A DNA stretch of 64,000 nt from Gelidibacter gilvus (GCF_004115975.1 NZ_SDDZ01000003.1:248001-312000); one strand, 5' to 3'; shown: positions 27,477 to 38,539, counted from the stretch's first letter. Made by a program: numbers and translations. The notes: generated from the letters alone by a model not told the origin.

Positions 27477-27484
27477 CAAATTTA
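27477..27484 (-). promoter_or_regulatory. -7 promoter box (TAAATTTG) very close to the uvrB start
   Basis: Exact TAnnTTTG on the minus strand, ending 5 bases before the ATG (27470-27472). If used, transcription would begin at or next to the A of the ATG. A second, imperfect box lies just upstream. Confidence 0.4.
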
Positions 27485-27699
27485 ACCAAAGTTTATTGAA
27501 GAATAACTGATATTCTTATTTAGATATCTCCGTCCTTTAGTATTGAGTTATAGTGTATTCGAGTTAATAAATACTGCGTTAGGATTAAATTTAAAATTAT
27601 TTTTAGGGTATTTTTGCTAAACCTTAATTGAGATGGTTCTTCTCAATGAACTATTGATAATAAAAGTCAAGATTACTTAATCCATAATTATTAGAACTC

Positions 27700-28233
27700 A
27701 TGAAAAATTTGAAACAATTTACTTTCGTTATTTGTATGCTGATAGCTTTCAGCGCTTTTTCACAAACCAAAAAAGATAAAAAAATAATATCTGATGCTAA
27801 GGATGCGAAAAAGGCGCTTATTAAAGCGGATGCTGGTCTTACCAAATATTTTGAAAAGGCCGCTGGATACGTTTTATTTCCAAATGTTGGAAAAGGCGGA
27901 TTTATAGTAGGCGGTGCTTCTGGAAATGGAGTGGTTTATGAAAATGGTGTTGCCGTTGGAATGGCAGATTTAAAACAATTAAATATTGGTCTTCAAGCAG
28001 GAGGTCAGGCCATCATTGAAGTCATATTTTTTGAGACTGCGGTCGATTTAGCTCGATTTAAAGAAGGAAACTTCAAGTTTTCAGCAGAAGCCACTGCGGT
28101 TGCCGTAGAGTCTGGAGTTGCGGTAGCTACCCAATATAATGAGGGTGTTGCTACCTTTGCGCTTCCAAAAGCTGGACTTATGGCGAGTGCTTCGGTGGGT
28201 GGTCAGAAATTTAGTTATAACGCATTTTACTAA
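27700..28233 (+). CDS. SYLF (Ysc84-type lipid-binding) domain protein, secreted
   Basis: 177 residues, signal peptide MKNLKQFTFVICMLIAFSAFSQ. The SYLF domain covers the rest: DAKDAKKALIKADAGLTKYFEKAAGYVLFPNVGKGGFIVGGASGNGVVYENGVAVGMADL, then LGLQAGGQAIIEVIFFET-type strands and the Ala/Val-rich FSAEATAVAVESGVAVATQ. The domain binds phospholipids or phosphoinositides in eukaryotes; bacterial members are periplasmic or secreted with unclear roles. It is followed by a hairpin terminator and convergent with the large secreted protein gene at 28602. Confidence 0.92.
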   Translation: MKNLKQFTFVICMLIAFSAFSQTKKDKKIISDAKDAKKALIKADAGLTKYFEKAAGYVLFPNVGKGGFIVGGASGNGVVYENGVAVGMADLKQLNIGLQAGGQAIIEVIFFETAVDLARFKEGNFKFSAEATAVAVESGVAVATQYNEGVATFALPKAGLMASASVGGQKFSYNAFY

Positions 28234-28274
28234 AGTTATTTGATGATTTAAAAAGAATCATTTAAAAGAATAGG

Positions 28275-28308
28275 AACGTCCATGAGAAATTTTTCATGGA
28301 CGTTTTTT
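28275..28308 (+). terminator. Rho-independent terminator after the SYLF gene
   Basis: Perfect 11-bp stem AACGTCCATGA / TCATGGACGTT with an 8-base loop followed by a T run. The following 290 bases up to 28601 show no gene. Confidence 0.85.
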
Positions 28309-28601
28309 CATGGATTATAGTTTAGGCTGATGTGGATTGGTACACTCGATAATTTAAAATACAGTGTGTGTTAATTGTAGCATTTCACGAAACAGATTCG
28401 CATGATATGAAATTGATCTATTGGAAATTAAGTAATTATAGTATATTTATTAATCTTTGTTATAAATAACAAAGTCTTTTTTGGATTTAATTGTCAATTG
28501 AAATTATACCACTGTAGCATCAGTAAGTGTGACTTCAAATCTATAATCGTTTGCCAGTAAAAATTTCCGCCAAAAATTCCTTAAATCGGTTCTTCTTAAT
28601 A

Positions 28602-31600
28602 TTAAAGCTTCAAAGCAAAATGTCCTTTCACTTCAAATGTATTGTCATTTTTTTTGATTTTTCCAACGAACCAATAATCTGATGAGGGCATGATATGTCC
28701 ATTATAGGTGCCATCCCATCCTTGGGAACTTGAAGCCAAAGTGGTGAGTAGTTTACCATATCTGTCAAAAATATTAATCACACTTCCTGGTAAGGTTTCG
28801 ATACCGCTAATATGCCACGTGTCAAAATAGCCGTCATTGTTTGGTGTTACAAATTTTGGGGCATCAATCACGACGACTTCTTTTGTGGTTTTGGCACATC
28901 CGTTCAAATCGATAATGGTAATGTTATGGTAGCCCAATGTAACTCTTTCAAATATATTGGATTGCTGAGGTGGACCATCATCTAAAATATAAAGATAGTT
29001 TCCAATCCCGCTAATGGTGATGGTGATATTGTTTGGGTCTGAAAAATCAACGGTTTCTGTGGCATCAATGGTTGCAGATTCAGATGGAGTGACCTGAAAT
29101 TCTTGAACTGTCTGACATCCAAAACTGCTCGTCACTATTATAGTATAAGCACCTGTGGTTGTAATTTCGATTTCAGGAGTTGTCTCACCAGTGGACCATA
29201 AATACGTATCTGTAGGATTAGTGGTGTCGGCATTGACAACCAATGGCAAATCATCAATACAAAGCACTTGATCAGTAATGGTCATAATGGGTCTGGGATG
29301 AACAATGGCTGAAAATTGAGTGGTACTAAAACAGCCTGTAGCGATATTGGTGACCCTTGCGTAAATAATTTGCCCATCCGTAGCTGCATATCGGTTTTCT
29401 AACGGATTTGAGCCTGAGTTTGCCGTGTTTTGGGTTTGATGGTAACTCACGGCATAGTTTGTTGGATTTTGACCGCCAAGTATCATTGGGTTTTTTTCCG
29501 AAAGGTCAAAAGCAACAAGGCCATCAAAATCATCATCACAAGCCTCCAAATCATCTGGTGTATTTGCCAAAGGTAAAGGGAGTACGACCAGATGGAAATC
29601 GTAAAAGGAGATGCACTCTGTTTTTGAGTTTTCCAATCGTGCATAAATACGATCGTTTGTTGTGGTGTAGTTATATTCTGTGTTTAAAGCAGATACGTTG
29701 TATGTGGCATCACTTTGGGATGAATAATAGGAAACACTAATATTTGGTTCTGGTGTTATGACATCATTTATAATGTTGAGATCAAAGCTATTATCAGAAT
29801 TTGAACAAATGCGATGAGTTTTGAAATCATTAATGGCAGGAGGTAGATTGACTTTTAAATTGATGGGCAAATTGACATAGCAGTTAGAGACAGTATTGTT
29901 GATTTTAATATATACGGTCTGCGGATTTGAAGTGTTTTTGTAGGTTTCAGGATTTGAAATAATCTGACTATCTGCTTCTGCGCCTTCTAAAGATTCATGA
30001 TAGGTAATCATGATATTGTCCTGTCGTATATCCAAAACTTCAATTTCAACCACCGATAAATCAAAAATAATAGAACCATCGGAGTCCGTATCACAATCAA
30101 TTAAATCAGATGGGGTGGTTACCGCTGGTAATTGAACCACGTTTATAGAGAATTTAGTAAGTGAATAGCAATAGGTGCCATTTTCAATACGTGCAAAAAT
30201 GGGTTGCGGATTAACGCTGTTCGTATAGTTTGTTAAATCGCTGATAGGATTAGTAGAGCCATTGGCATCATCAACCGAGGTATAAAAGGTAATAGCTATC
30301 GGTTCGTTGATATCTTTTGATATTTCTGATTTTTTTTCGTTTAAATCAAAAGTGACTATTCCGTCGTTACTTAGATCATCACAGATAAATTCATCTTCTG
30401 GAGCATTGAATGGCGGAAGCGAGCCAACTTCCAAAACAAAGGAAGACGTTCCGTAACATCCAGAATCTGTTGTGGCTTCAACTCTAACGTAAACAGTTTG
30501 TGGGCTTGAAATATTTGGATAAGGAGCGAATTTATCAATGATATTAACTCGATTTTCTGCATCTTCAAGAGTTCTAAAATAGAACACATCTTTTCCGGTC
30601 TGTCCATTTAATATTTCTTCATCTTTCTCATAAAAATAAAAATCGGCAATAGGATTACCGGCTGCTTCACAGTTTTCGAAGTTAGAGATAGGGATAAATT
30701 GAGGTAGCGTATTGATATAAACATTAAGGTTGCCAATGCTGAAGCACCCTGTTATATTATCTTCAACGCGGACAGCAATATATTGTGTAGGACTATTGAA
30801 ATTTTCTGGATTGAGAATGGGATCGTCGCCACTAAGTGCCAAATTATAATCAGGATGAAATGAAATTGTCAGTCCTTTAGTGTCGGCAACTAGCTCAGGA
30901 ATTTTGCTTTCAAGATCGACAAGATGGTAACCATCTAGATCATCATCACATATTACAATCTCAGCATCCCCGATAATAACGGGAGGTAATTCAATTTGTA
31001 TAGTTAAAGGGGTGATGTCATAACATGTCGTTATAGAGTTGGTCACACGTGCATAAATTGTCAGTGTACTGCTTTCATTATAAATATGTAAATCGAGAGT
31101 GTTTTCGTTGTTTAAAGCGTCTTCTTCTGTTTCAAAATATCCAACATTAGCGCCATTTATACCTTGGCTTACGTAAGCATCAAAGGTTTCTAGTAAGATA
31201 TTGGCGATGCCATCCTGATCTGTGTCACAATAGGGGACAGGATCAAGATTCGGTATTATTACTGGCGGATTAACTCTCAGTCCGATGGTTTCTAGGTAAC
31301 TGCAATCATCGTTAGAAAGTTTTGCGTAGAGAATATGAGGATTCAAAATAGTGGAGTCTACCGTGTAAAGGATCTCCTTGTTTATGGCATTAGTGCCATT
31401 TTCTTGATCCGTTTTAGTTTCGTAGAAAAAAACCTCAAAACCTTCATAACCATTAAGAAGTTGAGATTCTACTGAGAGTAAATCAAAATCCACAATCCCG
31501 TCCAGCGAGGGATCGTCACAACCATTAAAATCGGCGAGTATAAATCCTGTATGTGTAATATTGGTATGTAATTCTATGGGAAATATAGTGAAGCAGCCAG

Positions 31601-33446
31601 TAATACGGTCTATGACTTTTAAATAAACAATTTGAAAATTGGGCTCTATATTTTGATAATTGGAGGTGTTGGCTATGGGATTGGTTCCTGCTTCAGCATC
31701 GTCCTCAGATTCATAGAAGTTCTCTGTAATACCTGTCATACCATCCAGAAGATCAGCTATTAAACTTGCTAAGTCAAAGGTTTCAAATCCAATGCTTCCA
31801 TCTTCACAGGCATTAATATATGGTTTTTCAATGTTCACATTGGGCGTATTAAAAACTGAAACATCCAATGATGTCGTGCTGAAACATCCCGTTTTTCCAT
31901 TATAAATTCTTATGAAAAATGTATGGGCTTGATTGCTATTTGTAAAAGGAGACGCTAAAGGATTATCTCCTGAATTGGCATCGCTTGCATTAAGATGGTA
32001 ACTCACATAAAGATTAGGGTCATTGTTTGTGAGCTGAGAATCCATCTGTCTAAGATCGATCTCAGTAATACCGTCAGAAGTACCATCTGTGTTGCAAACT
32101 ATCAAAGGATCCGGAGCTAAGATTTGAGTAAGCGGGTTAACAATTAAACGGACTCCAGAAAATGTAAGGCAGCCATTATCTATATCTTCAATTCTGATGA
32201 ATAGCTCTTGAGGGTTTTCGACGTTTTGATAAGAATTGGAAAGGGGATTGCTTCCAGATTGTGCTGCAACAGCAGTAGAATGATAAGAGATGTTATAATT
32301 GGATGGCGGCAGCGATTTTAATACGTCCTTGTTCTTTGAGGCTAGATCAAAAATTTCCACGCCATTATTAGAAAGGTCATCACACAACTTATAATCCGTA
32401 ATGTTAGCTAAGGTTTTTTGTGTATTTAAAGTAATGACAATGGTATCTTCAATGTCGCAAGTCTTATTATTGAGTTTAACACTCACAAGAACCTTATAAC
32501 TTCCCGATTCATCGACGTTGAGTGTCGCTTTCGTTGCCCCGGCTATCAACGCACCGTTTTTAAACCATTTATAAGTTGCTAAGGGATTGTCGATACTGCC
32601 GTTTAAAGTGGTTGTAGTCGCGCAAGTGGCAATATCTGGTCCCAAGTTAACTGTGGCGTTAAAACTATTGCCTTCTATAAAAACAGCAGAATCGTAATAT
32701 TGATCTTTTTGATCTGCAATAACTAATTTAATGTGATAGGCGACATTTGGTTTTATAGTTGCCGTTGCCGTCAGTACTGTCGTTCTTCCATTATAATTTG
32801 TGTCTCCATCATTATATCCATGAAAATACGATGGGTTTTCAGCTGGACATTGTCCGACAATCTCTGGACGTATGGTTGTGGTGTTTACAGGTGTGGAAGT
32901 GCCGGGAATTATGGCAATATTGGTATAAGGATTTGGAGAGCCTGCTTCCTTAATTAGAAATGCAAACCCGTCAGAATAAATACATGGATTGGCGCCTAAG
33001 TATTCTTCTGAAGCCAGAAGATAATTGAACGCAATTTGATTGGCTGCAGAGATGAAATCAAATTCTATGGACGTTGCGTTCATGGTTCTGGTAATGCCCA
33101 ATGCTGCCTCCAGGTGAGGATCGGTGCCCCAAGATGTGTTTCCTTCACTGACATTATTTGTGTTTAATGCATTTCCTGCAGAAAGCACATTTCCAGTCGT
33201 TAGAATGAGTCCGTTTTGAAACGGGAAACTTGATTTTTCTTTAGTAAAACGCCCAAAACTTGACAAATTATTTACAGATCCATTAACGGTAGATGAAATA
33301 TTTGAAATCTCAACACAGCCCTGGCCTAATGTGTTTTGTATTAAGCCTTCTAATGACATCGTATGGGTTGTAGCAATCTGTTGGGCGGAGAGCATATAAC
33401 AGCATGCAATCAAAACAATGGTCGTTAGAAAAGATTTCTTTAGCAT
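28602..33446 (-). CDS. Large secreted repeat protein: choice-of-anchor L domain, 11 Cys/Asp repeats, type IX (type B) sorting domain
   Basis: 1614 residues. Signal peptide ending LSAQ; a choice-of-anchor L domain (about residues 25-265: GCVEISNIS, FPFQNGLILTTG, NYLLASEEYLG, YSDGFAFLIK); an immunoglobulin/PKD-like domain; eleven repeats of about 85 residues, each opening with C-D-D-D-x-D-G-like loops (CDTDQDG, CDDDLDG, CDDDFDG) and FDL, then YxNxxNPQTIYVRVEN and TGC; a second PKD-like unit (YLWSTGETTPEIEI); and a gliding-motility-type C-terminal domain (FVTPNNDGYFDTW ... IFDRYGKLL ... GWDGTYNG). It would be exported by the type IX system and act on the cell surface, plausibly in adhesion. Closely related to the gene at 33608. 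Confidence 0.9.
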   Translation of the reverse strand: MLKKSFLTTIVLIACCYMLSAQQIATTHTMSLEGLIQNTLGQGCVEISNISSTVNGSVNNLSSFGRFTKEKSSFPFQNGLILTTGNVLSAGNALNTNNVSEGNTSWGTDPHLEAALGITRTMNATSIEFDFISAANQIAFNYLLASEEYLGANPCIYSDGFAFLIKEAGSPNPYTNIAIIPGTSTPVNTTTIRPEIVGQCPAENPSYFHGYNDGDTNYNGRTTVLTATATIKPNVAYHIKLVIADQKDQYYDSAVFIEGNSFNATVNLGPDIATCATTTTLNGSIDNPLATYKWFKNGALIAGATKATLNVDESGSYKVLVSVKLNNKTCDIEDTIVITLNTQKTLANITDYKLCDDLSNNGVEIFDLASKNKDVLKSLPPSNYNISYHSTAVAAQSGSNPLSNSYQNVENPQELFIRIEDIDNGCLTFSGVRLIVNPLTQILAPDPLIVCNTDGTSDGITEIDLRQMDSQLTNNDPNLYVSYHLNASDANSGDNPLASPFTNSNQAHTFFIRIYNGKTGCFSTTSLDVSVFNTPNVNIEKPYINACEDGSIGFETFDLASLIADLLDGMTGITENFYESEDDAEAGTNPIANTSNYQNIEPNFQIVYLKVIDRITGCFTIFPIELHTNITHTGFILADFNGCDDPSLDGIVDFDLLSVESQLLNGYEGFEVFFYETKTDQENGTNAINKEILYTVDSTILNPHILYAKLSNDDCSYLETIGLRVNPPVIIPNLDPVPYCDTDQDGIANILLETFDAYVSQGINGANVGYFETEEDALNNENTLDLHIYNESSTLTIYARVTNSITTCYDITPLTIQIELPPVIIGDAEIVICDDDLDGYHLVDLESKIPELVADTKGLTISFHPDYNLALSGDDPILNPENFNSPTQYIAVRVEDNITGCFSIGNLNVYINTLPQFIPISNFENCEAAGNPIADFYFYEKDEEILNGQTGKDVFYFRTLEDAENRVNIIDKFAPYPNISSPQTVYVRVEATTDSGCYGTSSFVLEVGSLPPFNAPEDEFICDDLSNDGIVTFDLNEKKSEISKDINEPIAITFYTSVDDANGSTNPISDLTNYTNSVNPQPIFARIENGTYCYSLTKFSINVVQLPAVTTPSDLIDCDTDSDGSIIFDLSVVEIEVLDIRQDNIMITYHESLEGAEADSQIISNPETYKNTSNPQTVYIKINNTVSNCYVNLPINLKVNLPPAINDFKTHRICSNSDNSFDLNIINDVITPEPNISVSYYSSQSDATYNVSALNTEYNYTTTNDRIYARLENSKTECISFYDFHLVVLPLPLANTPDDLEACDDDFDGLVAFDLSEKNPMILGGQNPTNYAVSYHQTQNTANSGSNPLENRYAATDGQIIYARVTNIATGCFSTTQFSAIVHPRPIMTITDQVLCIDDLPLVVNADTTNPTDTYLWSTGETTPEIEITTTGAYTIIVTSSFGCQTVQEFQVTPSESATIDATETVDFSDPNNITITISGIGNYLYILDDGPPQQSNIFERVTLGYHNITIIDLNGCAKTTKEVVVIDAPKFVTPNNDGYFDTWHISGIETLPGSVINIFDRYGKLLTTLASSSQGWDGTYNGHIMPSSDYWFVGKIKKNDNTFEVKGHFALKL

Positions 33447-33522
33447 TAACTGGACACTTAAAATAGATATAGATTGACAATGTTATGGTTAACAATCAAT
33501 TGCGAATATTAAAAGTACCAAA

Positions 33523-33547
33523 AAAACCCTCGATATTGAGGGTTTTT
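33523..33547 (-). terminator. Terminator after the gene at 33608
   Basis: Perfect stem AAAACCCTC / GAGGGTTTT with a 6-base loop and a T run on the minus strand. It separates the two 1.6-kilo-residue paralogues, so the downstream gene at 28602 needs its own promoter. Confidence 0.85.
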
Positions 33548-33607
33548 AATGATAAGATGAACATTTTATAGTTGAAATACTATTTTTAAAATTACAGCTT
33601 TTTTGAT

Positions 33608-36600
33608 TTAACGTTTTAAAGTAAAGTGGCCTTTAAATTGAAAGTTAAGATTGTCTTTTTTTACGTCAGCAACAAACCAATAGTCTGAGGAAGGCATTTT
33701 ATGACCATTGTAAGTTCCATCCCAACCTTTTGAAGAGGAAGTTAAATAAGCCAATTGTTTGCCATACCGATCGTAGATGTAAATAACGGTTCCGGGGAGG
33801 GTTTCTACACCCGTGATATGCCAAGTATCAAAATAACCATCATCATTTGGCGTCATGAACTTTGGCGTGTCAATAACCACGACCTCTTTCTTTACGTCGG
33901 AACACCCGTTCAAATCAATAATTTTAACAACATTAAGACCGATAGGGACGTTCTCAAACACATTTGATTCTTGAGGTTCTTTATCATTTAAAACATAGAG
34001 ATAATTTCCAATTCCTCTTATGGTCACTGTAATATTATTGGGATCAGAGAAATCGATAGTTTCCGTAAATTCAATCGTCGCGGCTTCCGACTCTATAACG
34101 TTAAAAACTTGAGTTGTTTCACAACCAAAAATAGTAGACACTTTCACCCAATAAACACCTATCTCAGTTATTTCTATTTCTGGGGTTGTTTCATTGGTGG
34201 ACCACAAATAAACGTCATCTGCCATATTGGTGTTCGCGCTTACCAGCAATGGCCCTCGGTCCAAACAGATGACTTGGTCCGGAATTTCTACTATCGGTCT
34301 GCGGTGCACATAAGTTTGAAAGTTTGTAGTACTGTAACATCCTGTTGCATTATTTTCAATTCTTACATAAATGGTTTGTACATCAGATGCAGCATAAAAT
34401 GTACTCAGCGCATTTGAACCCGCATGCGCCGCTTCTCCCGTTTCGTAATATGAAACTCTAAACGTGTCAGGATCCTGATCTCCGAGAATCGTAGCAGTCT
34501 GTTGAGAAAGGTCGAACAAGTATAATCCATCAAAGTCATCATCACAGTGTTCGAGATCTGAAGCGGTATGTGCAATAGGTAATGGGTCGACTTTCATGGT
34601 GAACTGATGGGTAGTGAAACACTGGGTAAGGATATTCTCTATTCTGACATGGATTTTTTCTACCGCATATTTATGGCGATAGTTTTTATCCAGGGCATTA
34701 GCAGCATCCAAGGCATCTTTCTTATTTTTATGATAAGTAATATTTATATTTGGAGTATTCCCGACAAGAAGATCGTCAACTTCAGATAAATCGTATTCAT
34801 GCGCTGCATTATCACAAATTGAAATCGTTTCAATAGGATTAAACTTTGGTGGCAGATTAACAATTAAATCCAACGGAATTGATAAATAACATCCTGAAAT
34901 GGTATTGGTAAGTCGTACATAAACCGTTTGCTGGTTTGAAATGTTCTTGTAAGATTCCGGTCTTACAATAGGGTTGATTTCTGCTTCCAAATCGTCTTGG
35001 GTTTCATAATAGGCAACCACGAGATTGTTCTGACGCACCTCCAAAATATCAATTTCAGATTGCTTTAAATTGAATGTCATTTGGCCATCATAGTCAGTAT
35101 CACATTGAATTATTGGTTTTGACGGATTCGCATCAGGAGCTTTTATCACTCCCAAGCTAAAGTCGGTAATTGATGCGCAAATACTTCCGTTTTCAATACG
35201 TGCATAAATTTTCTGCGGATTTTTTGTGTTTGCATATTTCGTATTGATAGGATTCACTGTATTTTGGGCATTGGCGTAACTTGTGTAAAAGGTGATATGC
35301 AAATTATCATTAATTCCTGCTGAGATTTCCGTAATCTTTTCTGATAGATCAAATATCTCAATGGAATCATTTGAGATATCATCACAGACAAACCAATCTG
35401 AAGCTACATTGAAGTCTGGGCTTGTACCCACTTCTATATTGAAGGATGACGTTCCATAACAACTCATGTCCGTTGTGTTTTCCACTCTTACAAAAATCCT
35501 TTGCGGATTACTAATATTCTTGTAGACTTTCGTCTTGTTTATTGCATTCGTTCTATTTTCGGCATCATTTTGGTTTAAATAATAGGAAGTGACCTTCCCG
35601 TTCTGTCCATTCAAAATTTCAGAATCCTTAGTTTTAAATATAAACTCTCCAAATCCATCACTAGAATTTTCACAATAGATGAAATCACTAATAGCGGTAA
35701 AGACGGGTAACGTGTTGACGATTATTTTAATCGGTTCTATCGAATGGCAACCTGTTAATTGATTCTCTACACGGGCGTATAAAGTTTGTGTACTGGCCCT
35801 GTAATTGGTGATGTTCGATATTGCTTCAGTGTTGTGTTCTGCATCCTCAAATGATTCATGGAAGGAGAAACTCCTGTTGTTTTTTTCTGCTACCAATTCA
35901 TTGATAGTTGTACTTAAATCAATAATTGTAAAACCGTCCTGGTCATCATCACAAATGATAATATCTTCTGGAGTATGGGTTTCTGGTGCAGGGAGCACTG
36001 TGATTTTAAAACTCTTAATATCTGAACATCCTGTAGCCCGAGACGTGGTTCGCGTGTAAAGTCTTAATGGGTTTGACGTGTTTGTATAAAAATTAGGAAG
36101 CACATTAATGTTTTTATCGGCATCATCTTGAGTTTCATAATAACGTACAATATAGCCGTCTTCTCCATTCGCAACGGCACCTGAGAATGAACTCAGATCA
36201 ATGTCTGTAATCCCATCTTGATCCGTGTCACAATAAGTCACTGACTCTATGGACGGGAAATCTATAAAAGGATTCAGCAGCAATTGTATTTCTGAAGTTT
36301 CAGTACATTGACTGCTTTTTAAAGTGATATAAAGCGTTTTCGGAAATGATGTTGGTAAGTAAGGAAATGCAGGGTTTAACGCATTAGTTTGATTGGTTTG
36401 GTCTTCAAAGGTTTCGTAGAATATAATCGTCACATCTGGAAGGTCATTTATAATCACTTCCGCAATGTTGTTCAAATCAAATGAAGGGATTTCTCCATCC
36501 TTAACGTCGCATATTGAGAAGTCTTTAATGTTTGTTCCAGTCAATAGCAGGTTCGCGTGGATTTCAAATGAGGTCACCGAAGCACAGCCTGATTCATCAT

Positions 36601-38434
36601 CGACCACTCTAATGTATATTGTTTGAAAGTTTTTTGTGGTGTTGGTATATGCAACAGGATCTGGAATTGGATTGGTTCCGGTCAGAGCTTCATCATAAAT
36701 CTCGTGAAACGTAATTGAAACTCCTGTCAATCCGTTTAAAATATCTGGCGTAATATCAGTGAGATTAAATTGTGAAAACCCATCATGCTCTGGATCACAA
36801 GCATCAAGAAAATGATTTCCGGTATTTAAAAACGGTTTGTCAAGAACAATGATATTTAGAGTTGTAGTGATGACACATTTTGTCTCTAAATCAGATACTC
36901 GTACAAAAATAGTTTCTCTTCTAGATTGATTGGTATACGGAGATGCAATGGGGTCAATACCTTCATCTGCGTCTGATTGTGTATGGTAATACTCTACTTT
37001 TAAATTCGGCTGTCCATTTGTTATTTCGTCATCTTTTTCATTAAGGTAGATAGATGACAACCCATTTTGGATCACGTCATCACAAGCAATCAGGTCTGTT
37101 GGGGTGACAATATTAGGAAGTGGATGAACCACCAAGTTAAATGACGAATAGGCCATGCAGCCATTAACTGTATCTTCAATTCTTACAAAGATAGGTTGAG
37201 AATTAATAGTGTTGGTTACAGGCTCTGAAATGGCATTGTTGTTGTCAACGGCGTCATTATTGGTATAGTGATAAGATATCCTATATTCCGATTTCGGAAC
37301 TGCCTTTAAAATCTCATTATTTTTAGTGCTAAGGTCAAATACTCCAATGCCACTTGCCGTGAGGTCATCACAAATGGCAAAATCAGAGATATCTGAGGCC
37401 GTTTGGGTGGAGCTCAAAACAAGGGCGACGCTATCATCGATCGTGCAAGTGCCATCCCCTAATGGAATGTCTATTTTTACGGTATAAGTCCCCGACTCAT
37501 AGGCTGTTAAAGTAGATTGTGTTTCGCTAGGTAAAAGCACATCATTCAGAAACCATGAATACACACCTTCAGGATTGTCAATATTACCATCTAGGGTCAT
37601 ACGATCTGCGCAAGTAGTAATGTCCTCTCCCAAATCAACCACTGCAGCAAAGCTATTTCCTTCAATAAAAACAGCGGAATCATAATTTGAATCGGTCTGA
37701 TCTGCTATAATCAATTTAATGTGATAAACCACGTTGGGAACTGTAATTGCGGTAGCCGTCATGACTTTCGTTCGACCATCATAATTGGTGTCTCCAATGC
37801 CGTAACCATCAAAATACTCTTCATTTGAAGCAGGACAAAAACCAACTATTTGATTGTGGATAGTATTGGTGTTTACAGGAATATCGGTTTCAGGAATGAT
37901 CGCAATATTTTGATAAGGATCATTTGTTCCAGCGCGTTTTATTAAAAATGCAAAACCATCGGAATAGTCACAGGGATAATTTCCATAATATTCTTCGGAG
38001 GCCAAGAGGTAATTAAATTGGATTTGATTAGATAAGGATGAAAAATTGAATTCTATTACGGTAGCATTCAAAGTATTGGAAATACCTAAGGCTTTTTCTA
38101 GATCTGGATCTGAGAGCCATTTTTCATCGCCATCATTTAAAGTCTTTTCAATCAATTTATTGCCTGCTGAATTGGCGTTTCCTGTGGAGAGGATAATGCC
38201 ATTTTCAAAGGGAAAATTTGAATTGCCGCGTTCAAAATACCCATAACTTGAAAAGCCGTTAATGGAGCCGTTGACTGGTGAGCCAACCTCAGAAATCTCT
38301 ACACAACCACGAATTAAATGATTTTCAATAAGTTGTTGTGGGGTGGCTTTGCTATTTACGGATATTTGTTGACCGAATGCTTGGTTACACAAAATGCATG
38401 CAAAAGCAAGGAGGGATATTTGGAACGCTCTCAT
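33608..38434 (-). CDS. Large secreted repeat protein, tandem paralogue of the gene at 28602
   Basis: 1608 residues with the same layout as its neighbour: signal peptide (LLAFACILCNQAFGQ), choice-of-anchor L domain (GCVEISEVG, FPFENGIILSTG, NYLLASEEYYG, YSDGFAFLIK), PKD-like unit, eleven Cys/Asp repeats (CDTDQDG, CDDDQDG, CENSSDG, CDTDYDG, CDDDFDG), PKD-like unit and type B sorting domain (FMTPNDDGYFDTW ... YIYDRYGKQL ... FKGHFTLKR). Individual repeats match the repeat at the same position in the neighbour better than each other (for example the fifth, seventh and eleventh), so the whole gene was duplicated after the repeats arose. Likely cell-surface adhesin. Confidence 0.9.
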   Translation of the reverse strand: MRAFQISLLAFACILCNQAFGQQISVNSKATPQQLIENHLIRGCVEISEVGSPVNGSINGFSSYGYFERGNSNFPFENGIILSTGNANSAGNKLIEKTLNDGDEKWLSDPDLEKALGISNTLNATVIEFNFSSLSNQIQFNYLLASEEYYGNYPCDYSDGFAFLIKRAGTNDPYQNIAIIPETDIPVNTNTIHNQIVGFCPASNEEYFDGYGIGDTNYDGRTKVMTATAITVPNVVYHIKLIIADQTDSNYDSAVFIEGNSFAAVVDLGEDITTCADRMTLDGNIDNPEGVYSWFLNDVLLPSETQSTLTAYESGTYTVKIDIPLGDGTCTIDDSVALVLSSTQTASDISDFAICDDLTASGIGVFDLSTKNNEILKAVPKSEYRISYHYTNNDAVDNNNAISEPVTNTINSQPIFVRIEDTVNGCMAYSSFNLVVHPLPNIVTPTDLIACDDVIQNGLSSIYLNEKDDEITNGQPNLKVEYYHTQSDADEGIDPIASPYTNQSRRETIFVRVSDLETKCVITTTLNIIVLDKPFLNTGNHFLDACDPEHDGFSQFNLTDITPDILNGLTGVSITFHEIYDEALTGTNPIPDPVAYTNTTKNFQTIYIRVVDDESGCASVTSFEIHANLLLTGTNIKDFSICDVKDGEIPSFDLNNIAEVIINDLPDVTIIFYETFEDQTNQTNALNPAFPYLPTSFPKTLYITLKSSQCTETSEIQLLLNPFIDFPSIESVTYCDTDQDGITDIDLSSFSGAVANGEDGYIVRYYETQDDADKNINVLPNFYTNTSNPLRLYTRTTSRATGCSDIKSFKITVLPAPETHTPEDIIICDDDQDGFTIIDLSTTINELVAEKNNRSFSFHESFEDAEHNTEAISNITNYRASTQTLYARVENQLTGCHSIEPIKIIVNTLPVFTAISDFIYCENSSDGFGEFIFKTKDSEILNGQNGKVTSYYLNQNDAENRTNAINKTKVYKNISNPQRIFVRVENTTDMSCYGTSSFNIEVGTSPDFNVASDWFVCDDISNDSIEIFDLSEKITEISAGINDNLHITFYTSYANAQNTVNPINTKYANTKNPQKIYARIENGSICASITDFSLGVIKAPDANPSKPIIQCDTDYDGQMTFNLKQSEIDILEVRQNNLVVAYYETQDDLEAEINPIVRPESYKNISNQQTVYVRLTNTISGCYLSIPLDLIVNLPPKFNPIETISICDNAAHEYDLSEVDDLLVGNTPNINITYHKNKKDALDAANALDKNYRHKYAVEKIHVRIENILTQCFTTHQFTMKVDPLPIAHTASDLEHCDDDFDGLYLFDLSQQTATILGDQDPDTFRVSYYETGEAAHAGSNALSTFYAASDVQTIYVRIENNATGCYSTTNFQTYVHRRPIVEIPDQVICLDRGPLLVSANTNMADDVYLWSTNETTPEIEITEIGVYWVKVSTIFGCETTQVFNVIESEAATIEFTETIDFSDPNNITVTIRGIGNYLYVLNDKEPQESNVFENVPIGLNVVKIIDLNGCSDVKKEVVVIDTPKFMTPNDDGYFDTWHITGVETLPGTVIYIYDRYGKQLAYLTSSSKGWDGTYNGHKMPSSDYWFVADVKKDNLNFQFKGHFTLKR

Positions 38435-38507
38435 TCTTCGTAGGTTAAGGATTATTCAAAAAAACTCAGTTAAGGGGATGAGTTCTTCTGCATCACTTTC
38501 ATTGAGT

Positions 38508-38539
38508 CAAAAGTATTCAATTATTAGACAAAATGCAAA
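38508..38539 (-). promoter_or_regulatory. Probable promoter of the gene at 33608
   Basis: On the minus strand TTTG (38539-38536), 20 bases, then TACTTTTG (38515-38508): an exact TTTG-N20-TAnnTTTG promoter. The leader would be about 70 bases. Confidence 0.65.
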
